Source: Kitagawia praeruptora
Lineage: Eukaryota; Streptophyta; Magnoliopsida; Apiales; Apiaceae
Direction of reading: 5' to 3'
Assembly (NCBI GenBank): GCA_037693485.1
Contig: CM075351.1
Coordinates: forward strand, 72,690,001 to 72,754,000
Length of the DNA stretch: 64,000 bases
Shown here: piece by piece, positions 21,617-35,659 of the stretch
Layout: each line of letters begins with the position of its first letter
How positions within the stretch are numbered: position 1 is the first letter of the stretch
The notes under the pieces: model-generated
Databases searched by the model: none
Told to the model about the DNA's origin: nothing
The model's input: only the letters and a program-made list of their open reading frames with translations
Program-made: the position numbers and the translations under genes

Positions 21617-21784
21617 ACACCAAACTTCACTTTTTGGTTATATATTATAACAATAGCCATAGTAATTTAGCATCTAGTATTGTACTTGCTCTTATGCATT
21701 GATGATTGAAGTGGAGTGGTAATTTTACAAAGTTGATTCTATATCATAACTATAGGACTAAATATAACTATACATCGGACCTGC
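21617..21784. mobile_element. Right-end fragments of the same MITE family
   Basis: CATCTAGTATTGTACTTGCTC ends at about 21693, matching the right terminus of copies 3 and 4. A second degenerate end (ATACATCGGACCTGCTG) abuts the LTR start at 21785. Only terminal scraps remain. Confidence 0.45.
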
Positions 21785-22270
21785 TGTAATAACCCAAACT
21801 TTTAGAATGCTAGAGTGCCTAAATGAATAGTAATTTTGAGGATTTAGGGAAAATTTTACAGAGGTGATATATATAAATGTTGGAGTATTAATATTTTATG
21901 TCATGATAGAGATCAAAACATAGTTAAACAATAGTGAGATACACTACCATTCAGGGAAGGCCAATGTGGTGGCCGATACCCTTAGGCAAAAGAGGAAGGA
22001 GAGATGAGATAAGATAGAATGACTGAATATAGGAGGGGATTTGCAAGAAAAAGATAGTGAAAGTACTGCTATTGAAAAGCTAAATGGCATGTTGATGAAT
22101 GACAAGCAAGTTTATGTTGGTGTATTTCTGTACAAACAAGATAGAGATGTTTATGGAAGAACTAAAAGATGGAGGAAGTAATGTGATAATTTGAAGGTGT
22201 TATGTGGGAAAGGTAATTATCGATACTTTCAACGTGATTTCGGGACGGAATCATTTTAAGGGGGGAAGAC
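21785..22270 (+). mobile_element. Truncated Tekay-like unit: LTR start fused to internal 3' end
   Basis: The first 64 bp (TGTAATAACCCAAACTTTTAG...) match the start of the LTR at 22271. The sequence then jumps at about 21848, through a GGGAAA microhomology, into the last 420 bp of the internal region, which also appears intact at 40920-41342. That internal end encodes an RNase H-domain scrap at about 21936-22004 (IHYHSGKANVVADTL) and finishes with the PPT AAGGGGGGAAGA before the next LTR. This is the collapsed first unit of an LTR-internal-LTR-internal-LTR array. Confidence 0.75.
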
Positions 22271-24811
22271 TGTAATAACCCTAACTTTTAGAATGCTAGA
22301 GTGCCTAAATGAATAGTAATTTTGAGGATTTAGGGAAATGGTATGTAGGTACCGTATAAGTGAAATAGAAAATGAATAATCAGAAACCATATTAGCATCA
22401 TACTATGAAAATGAGTGACTCGAAACGATGATGGATTTCAGAAATTCCTGAGTATAGATTTTTAAGATGTTTGATTTTAATTGAGCACTATTGTATTGGA
22501 TATTAAAGGGTATGGAATATGAAAAGGGTGTATACTTTGAGGAACATGTGAAATTGGGTTAAACCAGTGGATTATTAAGTCAAGCGAATGCCAGAGGAAT
22601 TTGGATTGTTAAACAATTTAAAACCACTTGGAAATGAGATATTAAATTTGAGGAATTGAGGATTTAATATCTACTTGGGGATTTGAACCACCCTAAACAT
22701 TAATATATGATGTGGGAAAAGATAAAATATATTCAAGAGATTTACAAAGGAGAAACCACTAGAACGATCACAGAAATCATTCGATGGATCAAACGACGAG
22801 AGAACTTTGAACGGAACCCAAACAAAAGGCCCAAAACATGGGGGAAAGCCCAAATTTCGGCCCAACACTATAAGGAGCTGATCTTAGAGTATTAGGGAAG
22901 GAAACCATGTGAGTTAATAAGAGAAAGAGGAAGGGCATTGGTGGAACATTTCAAGATAAGGCAAGGACAAGCAAGTAAATAGCAAGAAATGGAGTAACAT
23001 GTTTTAAGCTTGGCAAGTGGACCAAAGGATCACCAACACTTGGACCAATAGATGACCAACACCACATTAAAAGAGGATAAGAGTGAATAAAGGGATAGAT
23101 ACATGTATAAGCAAGTAGAAACCAAGCAAACTCCATTCTCTCCATTTCTCCAAAACCTGTCCAACAGAAACACTAATCAAAGAAAAATTCATATCTCCCA
23201 ATATAGAACTTCTAGAATCACCAAATTTTAACCATAGCTTCTCCACTCCATGGGTAACATTCGTTCAAAATTTCATGGTAATCTAATGAGTGTAGCCTAG
23301 TCAAATACCTTCCCCAAGTTGAAAAAACCTAACTGCCTGTTCTTGACAGTTTCTATCCAGCGGAAAAAGTGGGCTCAAAACCATATCTAGGAAGCTTTGT
23401 TTTTGGTGATCTATAGCTCAAATCAAAGCTTATACAGAGGCCAAGATGTGGTAAAAAGTTGAGAGCCAAACTCTTATTTTTCAATTTGTTATGATTTTTA
23501 CAAAAGTGATGATGAATAGTAACCCTTAGAAACTAACTATGTTTTCTTGCTTGATTTGGATGATCCAAGCTATCTTAAGGCTATACAAGGACTATATCAA
23601 GCTTATTAAGTGTTGTTAACTCTACAAAGAAGGTATAAAGCTCAAGAACCCTTAGTATTACTTTGAGTTGATGATGGATTATGGTTGGTTAAGTAGTTAA
23701 AGTTGTATAAAGTATGAAATCATGATGATATATGTGTTTATAAGTGATTTGATTGAGTATGGAAGTGAGTTGTGCTTGTAACCATGGCTGGTATGATGAC
23801 CACATGGTGTAGGGAATAATATATGTGTTGGATGATGGATTGGGAGGAGTGATGATTTGGGAATTGTTAAGAATATAGCCGTTATAATGTCCGATTTTCG
23901 TTAAAACTAAAACTACCTTGTATTTGGGCAGAGGTCACGAACTGGTAAGGGTCAGTAGGGTATGTCAACTGACCATGAGAGGATAGAGCTTAGTTCATAG
24001 ATCGTTTTGATATAAAGTACGTAAAAATCTGATGAACGGTTTAGGAGATATGACCAATACCGTAAAAGTGGTTCGAAAGTGTAAGTGTGAGTTCGTAACT
24101 TCAATTGAACACCTTTAACCTAAGTGATTCCATTATGAATCTTGATAATTAAATAATAGAGGTCATAAGGAAGGTATAAGAGAAGGTCTTATGTCGAACG
24201 AATAATTTTTCAATTTTTATAAAAATGTTTAGATTAAGGGTATGTTCATGGAATACCCCTTAAACGGATAAAGGATAATTTTCTCAAGTTAAGGGTCGAC
24301 TTAAAAGTCTTTAAGACTCAAATACCAATTAAGTGTATAAGATATTGACATACCTTGATAATGGGGCATATGCTAATTATGATCCTTTTCGTTTTATAGA
24401 AACTCAGGACGAACACCGGGTCATACCTCTGGGATTTAGAGATCGAGGCAAGATTTCTTTCACCCTTATTTTGATAATTTGTTTATGTTAAAGAAAAGTG
24501 GTTTTGCTAGATAATATATGAATCTTATATCAATATATGATATGGATTACGGATATGGATTGTGGATATGGATATGAATATGAATGGAGCTAATATATTT
24601 TATGGCTTCAAAAGACATGAAAAAGAATGATATCAGTTGTTATCTAGGGTTATATGGTTTATAATCTTCTGTTATTTATAATCTTTAAACATTTGTGATT
24701 TGAAAAATATTATTTAATACTTTAAAGATAAAAGGAATTGTTTATGTATTTAATAGAATATTTAATTTTATTAAATACGGAAGAGATGTCTGAGTCATAA
24801 TCAAAGTATTA

Positions 24812-24886
<75 letters not shown>
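22271..24886 (+). repeat. LTR B (first part), Tekay/Del-like, split by a MULE
   Basis: Starts TGTAATAACCCTAACTTTTAG directly after a PPT. It runs 2616 bp to a (TA)n microsatellite, where it is broken; the homologous sequence resumes at 37200. The continuity is shown by the related element C LTRs, which in reverse read through GATGTCTGAGTCATAATC, a short TA tract and then TTTAAAGGTGATGAT without interruption. Short ORFs inside are chance. Confidence 0.85.
24814..24886. repeat. (TA)n microsatellite, left half of the MULE target
   Basis: An uninterrupted TA run of 73 bp, with its counterpart at 37201-37249. In related LTRs the tract is short and continuous. Part of the length here may include the MULE target-site duplication. 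Confidence 0.8.
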
Positions 24887-24888
<2 letters not shown>

Positions 24889-24984
24889 AATATAGGAAAC
24901 TAGTCACCAGCCACAGTTGGATATTTTTTAATATCCAACCAACCCATCTTATACCATTAAAATGTGCAGGCAACGGTGAGATGG

Positions 24985-25012
24985 AATATTACTTACGCTG
25001 TATTATATAGCG
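24985..25012. repeat. Left subterminal ACGCT/AGCGT palindrome cluster (outer part)
   Basis: TTACGCTGTATTATATAGCG is the first palindrome of the cluster. Element C inserted inside it, using TAGCG as target, so the rest of the cluster lies at 34843-34925. Confidence 0.7.
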
Positions 25013-28000
25013 TGCGACAGCCCCAAATTCGGGGTCATAAATCCGGGCCATCACGGACCAATTTCCATTCAATATCAATATCTCTTGAGTTTTTTTTTTT
25101 TTACAATTAATACTTATGCCATTGACCCCGCAATAATAAACACACACACACCAGTCATATGCTCAGAGAACAACATTACCATAATAAAATTAAGAGTTGA
25201 ACAGTTATTACAAACCAGGATCATACTTAAGTACATTGTTGAATGACACTTCGACATGAAGCATTCAAACAATCAAAAGTTTATTACATTCTTACACCCT
25301 TAATTATACATAAGCTCTCAGAACCCGTCTGCCTCTACGCTACCTCAGGAATCGATGCTAGCGTGCTCTCAGAAGGTCGCCTTTCCCCTACCCTCTTGCG
25401 GGGCGTTCTGCGAAGTATTGGCATTCCTAGCTGTATATAGATAAGTAGCAAGAATGAGCCAAAATAGCCCAGCAAGATAATTTCTATCTACTAACATCAA
25501 AGGAAAATAAACCGTTGTATATATATATATATAATAGACAAAAGCAAACTTTAGTTATTATGGAAGAATTTTATTTCCATTCAATATGTATATACACTTT
25601 CCAATTATCCTTGTACGTAAGAAATATATAGTATCATTCCATCAGTCTCGCTTCTAACATTATATAATATCAGTTCCTCTTCTTGAATGCTATAACCTTC
25701 AATAAACCATTTCAGTGTGATCTTTCAAGATAATATAAAAACTTGAACAAGTCTCTCGCTATAATCTTCTCATTTCCTTCTTATGCAACAATCATATAAA
25801 TTAATATAAAATCAGTTTCTCTTCGTTTGTAACAATAATTCCATCATTTCATCTCACTTTTCTGTTTTCAGTTATAGAAATCTGAAAACCATTTTCAATT
25901 CTTTCTTTCAAGTTTTGGGGATCTCTGCTGGCGCCAGATACGTAGGACGATGATCAGTCGCCTGACCGTATCCGCTCTCTGTTTACTACTAGTAGAAGGG
26001 ATGATCCCTACCTGGTAATCAACCCTGGAGGAAGGCTACCTGCTGCATCCTCCCTTGGCATCTTCGTGCCGAAATAACTGGACTGTGCCACTACCACACA
26101 GCCTCTTACGCTTACTGTTGCAATCCCCCTTTTTCAAATCATCAAATACCATTTCACATTTTCCATTTCCATTCACATTTCCATTCACATTTCCTTTCAC
26201 ATATATCATTTCCATTTCTATTTATCATCACCTTTAAAAATTATATATGTCATAATACTTTGATTATGACTCAGACATCTCCTCTGTATTCAATGAAATC
26301 AATATGCTTTTATATACGTAGAGTATTCCATTTATCTCAAAAGTATTAAATATCATTCAATAATATTTATTAAATCACAATACTTAGAAAGAATATAATA
26401 TTATAAATCATATAACCCTAAATAATAACTGATACCATTCCTTTATATATCTTTAGATAACAACTGATACCATTCCTTTATATTCCCTTAATCATAAGGC
26501 ATGTTCACTTCATGCATAATCATCTCTATGTATATTCATATCCATCTCATACTCATACTCATATCCATATTCATATCATACTCATATACCTTCCCTTTTT
26601 TTACATCAATAATCAAGGAAAACCATTTCTTAACAATATAGTAACAATAGCATCACATATATATATTTCATGAAATCAAGTTTCTTTGAAGATAAATAAT
26701 TTCCAAGTAGGGATAGAAAAGATCTTGCCTGGATCTCTAAAGTGAGTATGTGGAATCCTGAGTTCGTCTCCCGTTTCTATAGGAACGAAAGGATCACCAT
26801 TAGTATATATCCCACTTAATCACTTAATCTCTACACCATAACACCCTTAACTCATATTATAAGTTTAACATGGTTTTTATGCACCAAAAGTTTACATGCA
26901 CTTAACCATTTTTAAACTCGATCTAAGTTTTAACATATTCCACCATTCCCCTTAATAACCACACTCGACTGTAAAAATTCTCAGAAAATATAGATTTCGA
27001 ATTTTAATGCAAGGTCAACTGTAAAGGGTCCTCTGACCACCCTACTACACTATCCCAAAATTTTGTGACTTATAAAAATGTCTAAGTATGGTAACTTTAG
27101 CCTCAAAGTTGATACAATTATGTTTTCTCGGTTTTCGAATGTCTTTCACTAAAACTGACTTTTCTCCTAAACCGTTCATCAGATTTTTACGCACCTTATA
27201 TCAAAACTATCTATGAACCAAGCTCTATCTCATCATGGTCATTTGGGGGTTGGGACAGAAACCTACCGTACGGGTACAGGGTCCAAAATAGCGCAGTTTC
27301 TTGGTTTAACCAAAATCGGACATTATAACGGCTATAATTTCATACTTTCCAAAAACAATTCCATCACAACCAAGCCATATAATCATCCACCACCCCATAC
27401 ACATCAGTATTACATCCTCATAAGCCATATAATCAGTGGTGAGGCCTCAATACCATCACCCATCAATCAATCACAATTTATGCTAGCAATAATCACTTTT
27501 AACCACACATCATCCATTAACATCACTAAAGCTCACATAATAAAAAGGGGTTAGGGTTTATACCTTCCTTGTAGCTTCAACATCACTTAATAAACATTGG
27601 GTACTCCTTAAACAACCTCAATATAGCTTGAATCAACTAAAGGAACCATGAAAACAAAGTTAACAATTCGGAGTTACTAAACTGCAGCTGAAAGAACATG
27701 AAAAACGAAGGCCTTACCTACGTTTTCTGGATGAGGCTTCTAAATGAAAGTTGTAGGGCATCTTAACAGCTTTCTAACCATATAAAGAACACAAAATTTG
27801 GCTGAGTAACGAAGTCTCTAGAGCGGTTTTACTGGGCTGCTGGAAATCTGGCCGAAAATGATGATAATGGAGGGGGAGAGATTTTTGCTCTTGTTTCTTG
27901 ATCTTATCTCATCTAAATCTTGGTTTGTCTAGTGTCTTGTGGAAGCTTTGCAAGATATTTGTGATTAAAACCTAGCAAAAGTACTAATTTGCCCCTTAAA

Positions 28001-28549
28001 ACAATTTAGTGGAAAGTGATGTCATGCTAGTGATTTCATAATTCTCTTTTCTTGATTTTCTTTTCTAAATGTAATGCTAGTACTCTTGGTAATTATAATG
28101 TGATACAATCCTTGTTATTCTACTAATCTTGGTTGTTTGGTTTCCAGACTCGTCTAATTGTGGTTCGTTTCGAATATATCTCACTATCCAGTGGTTTTGA
28201 AATCGTTTATAAAATCCAAATTCCCTTAGCATTCTCTTAACTTAAAAATCCCTTAGTTTAACTTAAATTCACTAATTCCTCAATATATAATCCCATTAAT
28301 ATATCTATGTTCCTTAATATCCAATAAATAGAAGTTCGTTCGAGCTCAAAATCCTCAAAATCTAAATTCAGGAACTTCTGAAATCCATCGTCATTTCGAG
28401 TCACTTATTTCCTTAGTATATCACTAATATGATTTCTGTTTATTCATTTTCCATTTCCAGTCTAGGGTACCTACACACCCTTTTCCTAAATTCCCCGAGA
28501 TCATTATTCATTTGGGCACTATAGCCTTTCTAAAGTTAGGGTTATTACA
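25013..28549 (-). repeat. 3' LTR of element C
   Basis: The plus strand runs from TGCGACAGCCCCAAATTCGG to TTAGGGTTATTACA. Near-identical to 31313-34842, with small indels (for example an extra CATTTCCATTCA unit near 26170, and absence of a short insert present near 32371 in the partner). Contains the GAGC/GCTC-type hairpin at 25456-25470. The ORFs at 25243-25440, 26055-26237 and 27213-27554 recur in the other LTR and resemble no protein. Confidence 0.9.
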
Positions 28550-29643
28550 TCCTTCCCCCCCTTAAAAGGATTCCGTCCCGGAATCATGTTGAAAATACTA
28601 ATGAATACTTTTCTTACTTGACAAATTCCCAATTCTCACACTACTTCCTTTATCCTTTAGTTCCTTCATAACATCTCTACCTTGTTCGCGCAAATACACC
28701 AACATACACTTGTTTGTCATTCATCAACATTCCATTTAGCTTATCAATAGCAGTACTTTCACTATCCTTTTCTTGCAAATCTCCTCATGTTTCCAGTCAT
28801 TCTATATTATCTCATTCCTCCTTTCTCCTTTAACTAAGGTATCGGCCACCACATTGGCCTTTCCTGAATGGTAGTGTATCTCACTTATGGTTTGGTCATA
28901 TTCTGATCTCTATCATGACATAAAATATTAGTACTTCATCTTAATACAATTTTAAGAAAATATTATTTATAATATATATTTTCTGTTCATACTTATACGA
29001 GCAAATACTTTCCCTTCATTCTAAGAATTATCCTTGCACTTTCCCCATTATTCACAAATCTCCTTTTTTTTATAGAGTTCTCTGACTCTTAACAGATATT
29101 CATTTGGATGACACGACAATAACTCACTTTCTTATATCACCATAGTTTACTTTCTCACAGATAGATTATTCTTATCTATATTATCAGCCCATTTACACCA
29201 TTCATTGACTTAATCGATCCCTAACCAAACATTTACACTTAAGAGGTTAAATTAGAGCGTACCTGCAATTTCCTCCGGATACCTTATCCCATATGTCTAT
29301 TGTTCACTATACGCTCTTTACAACTTGCTGATCCACCTTAGTTCCTTCATGATATACTATCTATCCCACCTCTGAAATTTCCCTTTATTAATCTCATCAA
29401 AATCTTTACCTCAAGTTTTACTCATTCACGCCTTTTGGATTAATCCTTTGAATACTTAACATCTTTAATCTCTCTCTGCTACTTAGGGTATTAGTCACAC
29501 TATTGGCCTTCCCCCATTAATAGTTATTACACCTCGAAATCCTTCATTAATTATCCCCACTTCCTTTGTTTATCCTTATTCTGACTATATCCTCAAAATA
29601 CACCTTACTCTCAATAGTAAATCTCAATTATGCCTTAAAATTC

Positions 29644-29685
<42 letters not shown>

Positions 29686-31312
29686 CTAATCATCAAATAT
29701 ACCTATTTCTTCTCACGAATTTCCTTCCTCTCTTATATTGAAACGCTTCTAGCTCTAGTTATCTCTTATTGAAATTTCCCTTGGAATTTCAAGTTCCCTT
29801 TTATAATCACGTATACTCTAAACCTTGCTTCCATTATCCCATCCATTAATAAAATCTTCTATATTCGAAACAATTTATAGAATTTAAGAAACCTTGAATT
29901 GAAACGAACCCAGAAACAAGCAAGGGTCCCACAACAATTTATAAATTAAGAGTTTTAAATAACTTTTATTTGAAACAAAAGGATATTTAAGAAATCAATA
30001 TTATGGAAGAACCCATATGTCACACAAGTGAGGGCGTCCCCTCCGACTCTCAATCACACAGACAGATTGTCCTTGTGTATATATATAGGGTTGTTCCTCT
30101 TAGTTGGAGTAAGAAATATAGAGGGAAATTTAAATCACGATGATAAATACCATCTTCCGAAAATAATCTTAGAGGAATATTTTGACTAAAATACAATTTT
30201 GAAACACATTTCAAGGGTGCCAAAAAGTTTTGAAAAGATACCGACCCTTTTTGAATAAGAGGTGATAGATCATCCTGGAATTACTCACCAGTGGAGGAAA
30301 ATTTGAAACTCAATAATTTAGCAGGGCTTTAGGAAATTTGAAAGTAGTTACCGTTAATAGCCTCTGCCCAATTGAAAATCCCAATAATGGAAGGTTTTTC
30401 TCAAATACTATTTATATCTTAGACTGCGTATTTTCCAAAATTTCTTAAATTTGGCACTCACCATGTAGCCTCAACCTATCGTCAGCTATTCCCAATTATC
30501 TTCATTTACCTTGTCGTGACTTGGCTCGATACTCGCTGCCTTTATCCACAATAAAACACAACCTTCTGATTGATATACTTACGTAATATTGATCGTCTTG
30601 GCCTAACATTGCTCCGGTATCAAGGACCCTTCAAACTATACTCCTAAATTGTATATTCTAACATACCTTGTATACTCACGAGGTTATCTAACATACACCT
30701 CCTGATACATCAACTATTCTCTTTCTCATATCGATCCCGTGTGCTACATAAACTTAACACTTTTGGCATAATAACCTTTTCATTTAAGTCAATCTCGGAA
30801 TGTCTCAGTCTGTCTTGGTCCTTAAAGTATATCTTGGCTTTACCGACCAACCTCAGTTTCACCCTTTCACCTCCACAACAATCAGTGTCTATTCACCAAT
30901 CTATTTACTCTATTACCTCAAACTCCCTCATTTTCCTTTACATCTACCCTAGTACTACATTTAGGCGGCATGATTATGTACATAACAATATTCTCCATTA
31001 TTTACCCAAATTTAGGGTACAATATACAATATTCCATATTCAATAATTATATCACCGATTAACACATTTATATATATATCCCTAGCCACTCACGAACATA
31101 ACTCGACTCACTCATTTCCTCTCCATCTATAATAAAACATAAACCTTTATTAGTAATAATCTATAAAATTATAATCACTACTTAGAATAAACGCTTCGTT
31201 CGATAAACCACCCTTGAACTCGATGTGAGTTCACAATTTCTATTATTACTGATATATTTATTATTATCACTATTGTTCCTGAGCATTATGACTCTTAGCT
31301 CTGATACCAAAC
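28550..31312 (-). pseudogene. Degenerate internal region of element C
   Basis: The minus strand at about 28831-28883 still reads a Ty3/gypsy RNase H C-terminal motif (IHYHSGKANVVADT), the same scrap as at 21936 and 41008. The rest is homologous to the reverse of 38558-41342 but has no open Gag, protease, RT or integrase. A (TA)n microsatellite occupies 29648-29682. Confidence 0.7.
31298..31309 (-). other. Primer binding site of element C
   Basis: The minus strand reads TGGTATCAGAGC, complementary to the 3' end of initiator-Met tRNA, two bases inside the 5' LTR, as in most plant Ty3/gypsy chromoviruses. Confidence 0.9.
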
Positions 31313-34300
31313 TGTGACAGCCCCAAATTCGGGGTCATAAATCCGGGCCATCACGGACCAATTTCCATTCAATATCAATATCTCTTGAGTTTTTTTTTAC
31401 AATTAATACTTATGCCATTGACCCCGCAATAATAAACACACACACACCAGTCATATGCTCAGAGAACAACATTACCATAATAAAATTAAGAGTTGAACAG
31501 TTATTACAAACCAGGATCATACTTAAGTACATTGTTGAATGACACTTCGACATGAAGCGTTCCAACAATCAAAAGTTTATTACATTCTTACACCCTTAAT
31601 TATACATAAGCTCTCAGAACCCGTCTGCCTCTACGCTACCTCAGGAATCGATGCTAGCGTGCTCTCAGAAGGTCGCCTTTCCCCTACCCTCTTGCGGGGC
31701 GTTCTGCGAAGTATTGGCATTCCTAGCTGTATATAGATAAGTAGCAAGAATGAGCCAAAATAGCTCAGCAAGATAATTTCTATCTACTAACATAAAAGGA
31801 AAATAAACCGTTGTATATATATATATAATAGACAAAAGCAAACTTTGGTTATTATGGAAGAATTTTATTTCCATTCAATATGTATATACACTTTCCAATT
31901 ATCCTTGTACGTAAGAAATATATAGTATCATTCCATCAGTCTTGCTTCTAACATTATATAATATCAGTTCCTCTTCTTGAATGCTATAACCATCAATATA
32001 CCATTTCAGTGTGATCTTTCAAGATAATATAAAAACTTGAACAAGTCTCTCGCTATAATCTTCTCATTTCCTTCTTATGCAACAATCATATAAATTAATA
32101 TAAAATCAGTTTCTCTTCGTTTGTAACAATAATTCCATCATTTCATCTCACTTTTCTGTTTTCAGTTATAGAAATCTGAAAACCATTTTCAATTCTTTCT
32201 TTCAAGTTTTGGGGATCTCTGCTGGCGCCAGATACGTAGGACGATGATCAGTCGCCTGACCGTATCCGCTCTCTGTTTACTACTAGTAGAAGGGATGATC
32301 CCTACCTGGTAATCAACCCTGGAGGAAGGCTACCTGCTACATCCTCCCTTGGCATCTTCGTGCCGAAATAAAATATTGGATGCTGGACTGTGCCACTACC
32401 ACACAGCCTCTTACGCTTACTGTTGCAATCCCCCTTTTTCAAATCATCAAATACCATTTCACATTTTCCATTTCCATTCACATTTCCTTTCACATATATC
32501 ATTTCCATTTCTATTTATCATCACCTTTAAAAATTATATATGTCATAATACTTTGATTATGACTCAGACATCTCCTCTGTATTCAATGAAATCAATATGC
32601 TTTTATATGCGTAGAGTATTCCATTTATCTCAAAAGTATTAAATATCATTCAATAATATTTATTAAATCACAATACTTAGAAAGAATATAATATTATAAA
32701 TCATATAACCCTAAATAATAACTGATACCATTCCTTTATATATCTTTAGATAACAACTGATACCATTCCTTTATATTCCCTTAATCATAAGGCATGTTCA
32801 CTTCATGCATAATCATCTCTATGTATATTCATATCCATCTCATACTCATACTCATATCCATATTCATATCATACTCATATACCTTCCCTTTTTTTACATC
32901 AATAATCAAGGAAAACCATTTCTTAACAATATAGTAACAATAGCATCACATATATATATTTCATGAAATCAAGTTTCTTTGAAGATAAATAATTTCCAAG
33001 TAGGGATAGAAAAGATCTTGCCTGGATCTCTAAAGTGAGTATGTGGAATCCTGAGTTCGTCTCCCGTTTCTATAGGAACGAAAGGATCACCATTAGTATA
33101 TATCTCACTTAATCACTTAATCTCTACACCATAACACCCTTAACTCATATTATAAGTTTAACATGGTTTTTATGCACCAAAAGTTTACATGCACTTAACC
33201 ATTTTTAAACTCGATCTAAGTTTTAACATATTCCACCATTCCCCTTAATAACCACACTCGACTGTAAAAATTCTCAGAAAATATAGATTTCGAATTTTAA
33301 TGCAAGGTCAACTGTAAAGGGTCCTCTGACCACCCTACTACACTATACCAAATTTTTGTGACTTATAAAAATGTCTAAGTATGGTAACTTTAGCCTCAAA
33401 GTTGATACAATTACGTTTTCTCGGTTTTCGAATGTCTTTCACTAAAACTGACTTTTCTCCTAAACCGTTCATCAGATTTTTACGCACCTTATATCAAAAC
33501 TATCTATGAACCAAGCTCTATCTCATCATGGTCATTTAGGGGTTGGGACAGAAACCTACCGTACGAGTACAGGGTCCAAAACAGCGCAGTTTCTTGGTTT
33601 AACGAAAATCGGACATTATAACGGCTATAATTTCATACTTTCCAAAAACAATTCCATCACAACCAAGCCATATAATCATCCACCACCCCATACACATCAG
33701 TATTACATCCTCATAAGCCATATAATCAGTGGTGAGGCCTCAATACCATCACCCATCAATCAATCACAATTTATGCTAGCAATAATCACTTTTAACCACA
33801 CATCATCCATTAACATCACTAAAGCTCACATAATAAAAAGGGGTTAGGGTTTATACCTTCCTTGTAGCTTCAACATCACTTAATAAACATTGGGTACTCC
33901 TTAAACAACCTCAATATAGCTTGAATCAACTAAAGGAACCATGAAAACAAAGTTAACAATTCGGAGTTACTAAACTGCAGCTGAAAGAACATGAAAAACG
34001 AAGGCCTTACCTACGTTTTCTGGATGAGGCTTCTAAATGAAAGTTGTAGGGCATCTTAACAGCTTTCTAACCATATAAAGAACACAAAATTTGGCTGAGT
34101 AACGAAGTCTCTAGAGCGGTTTTACTGGGCTGCTGGAAATCTGGCCGAAAATGATGATAATGGAGGGGGAGAGATTTTTGCTCTTGTTTCTTGATCTTAT
34201 CTCATCTAAATCTTGGTTTGTCTAGTGTCTTGTGGAAGCTTTGCAAGATATTTGTGATTAAAACCTAGCAAAAGTACTAATTTGCCCCTTAAAACAATTT

Positions 34301-34842
34301 AGTGGAAAGTGATGTCATGCTAGTGATTTCATAATTCTCTTTTCTTGATTTTCTTTTCTAAATGTAATGCTAGTACTCTTGGTAATTATAATGTGATACA
34401 ATCCTTGTTATTCTACTAATCTTGGTTGTTTGGTTTCCAGACTCGTCTAATTGTGGTTCGTTTCAAATATATCTCACTATCAAGTGGTTTTGAAATCGTT
34501 TATAAAATCCAAATTCCCTTAGCATTCTCTTAACTTAAAAATCCCTTAGTTTAACTTAAATTCACTAATTCCTCAATATATAATCCCTTTAATATTTCTA
34601 TGTTCCTTAATATCCAATAAATAGAAGTTCGTTCGAGCTCAAAATCCTCAAAATCTAAATTCAGGAACTTCTGAAATCCATCGTCATTTCGAGTCACTTA
34701 TTTCCTTAGTATATCACTAATATGATTTCTGTTTATTCATTTTCCATTTCCAGTCTAGGGTACCTACACACCCTTTTCCTAAATTCCCCGAGATCATTAT
34801 TCATTTGGGCACTGTAGCCTTTCTAAAGTTAGGGTTATTACA
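31313..34842 (-). repeat. 5' LTR of element C
   Basis: Runs from TGTGACAGCCCCAAATTCGG to TTAGGGTTATTACA on the plus strand. It has the TGTCACA end expected in the minus orientation, whereas the partner LTR has TGTCGCA, a single change. Hairpin at 31752-31766. Confidence 0.9.
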
Positions 34843-35260
34843 TAGCGTATTACACTGTATTATATAGCGTATTACGCTCTATTATAGAGCGTATACGCTA
34901 TATTATACAGCGTAAGTAATATTCCCGTTTTACCCTTAATCACTTCCGCTCTATTATATATCTTAGCCGAGAACAACACTAATTTCAGCTCAAACAGCCT
35001 TTCATGTTTTGAAATATCATTTCAAGAGTGTTCAAACTTAATCTACACCAAACTTAATAATTTGGAGATATATTTACACCATCACAAACTTAATCTATAC
35101 CTATTCTTAATCTACCAATCTTAATTTATTTATCCAAATTTGTTCAAATTTGAAGATTTTGAAGACTTTGAAGATTTTGAAGATTGAGCTTGGAGTACCA
35201 TCCCAAATTAAGATTTTGAAGATTGAGCTTGGAATTTAAGGTTAGCTTTCTATTTAATCC
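34843..35260. repeat. MULE subterminal palindromes and leader of the FAR1-like gene
   Basis: From 34843 to about 34925 the sequence is a chain of ACGCT(C/G)TATTATATAGCGTATT-like units in alternating orientation, continuing the cluster broken at 25012. After 34960 it becomes an AT-rich leader with GAAGATTTTGAAGA direct repeats (35150-35235), reaching the ATG at 35261. This is a likely promoter and 5' untranslated region. Confidence 0.6.
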
Positions 35261-35659
35261 ATGGCTTCTTTCATTTTTTCGAAGTTAAAATCTCCTACTA
35301 AGACACCTAGTAAGATTGAGATTGAGGTAGAAAATGAAGATGTTAACGAAAGTCCACACACACCTAAAATAATAGATCTTGATGATGATAATTATGAAGA
35401 TGTTAAGAATGATGATGATGATGTTGTCTATGATGTTGATGATGGTGATGATGTTGACGATGGTGATGATGTTGATGATAATGATGATGGTGAAGATGTT
35501 AAGAATGGTGTTTCTTTGGATGATTTGAATGATGTTTACCCATGTGTTGGTCAATTATTCGATAGTTTAGATGAAGCGGAGAGGTTTTATAGAGATTATG
35601 GTAGGCGTATTGGTTTTGAAGTAATAATTAGAACTACACATAAATTCCTATATAGATAA
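35261..35659 (+). pseudogene. FAR1-like DNA-binding domain, N-terminal part of a MULE transposase-type gene
   Basis: Open for 132 codons. Residues about 40-82 are a very acidic run of D and V from GAT/GTT repeats. Residues about 94-125 read PCVGQLFDSLDEAERFY, then RDYGRRIGFEVIIRTTHK. The 'P.vG..FdSldEAe.FY..Y....GF.V' pattern is the start of the FAR1 DNA-binding domain shared by FHY3/FAR1 proteins and MULE transposases. The zinc-chelating residues, DDE core and SWIM finger are missing. From about 35640 the sequence is instead the reverse complement of the neighbouring PMD gene, so a deletion ended this gene. Confidence 0.75.

Larger units (their letters stand above)
25013..34842 (-). mobile_element. 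Complete LTR-internal-LTR Tekay-like retrotransposon (element C), non-autonomous
   Basis: Two LTRs of 3537 and 3530 bp flank a 2763-bp internal region, with a perfect 5-bp TSD TAGCG (25008-25012 and 34843-34847). On the minus strand the 5' LTR (right) is followed by TGGTATCAGAGC, the tRNA initiator-Met primer site, at 31298-31309. A PPT (TTTTAAGGGGGGAAGGA) precedes the 3' LTR at 28550-28566. The internal region has only degraded coding sequence, so it would depend on enzymes of an autonomous relative. It belongs to the same broad family as LTR B but lies in the opposite orientation. Confidence 0.9.

Noticed and set aside
25243..25440. 65-codon ORF near-identical to one at 31539-31736
   Set aside because: Conserved only because the two LTRs of element C are near-identical. 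The corresponding B, D and F LTR segments do not keep the frame.
27213..27554. 113-codon ORF duplicated at 33506-33847
   Set aside because: Again an LTR pair effect; the peptide has no recognisable domain.
35285..35554. Minus-strand 89-codon ORF with I/N-rich sequence
   Set aside because: Antisense of the GAT-repeat region of the FAR1-like gene. The isoleucine-rich content follows from ATC repeats.
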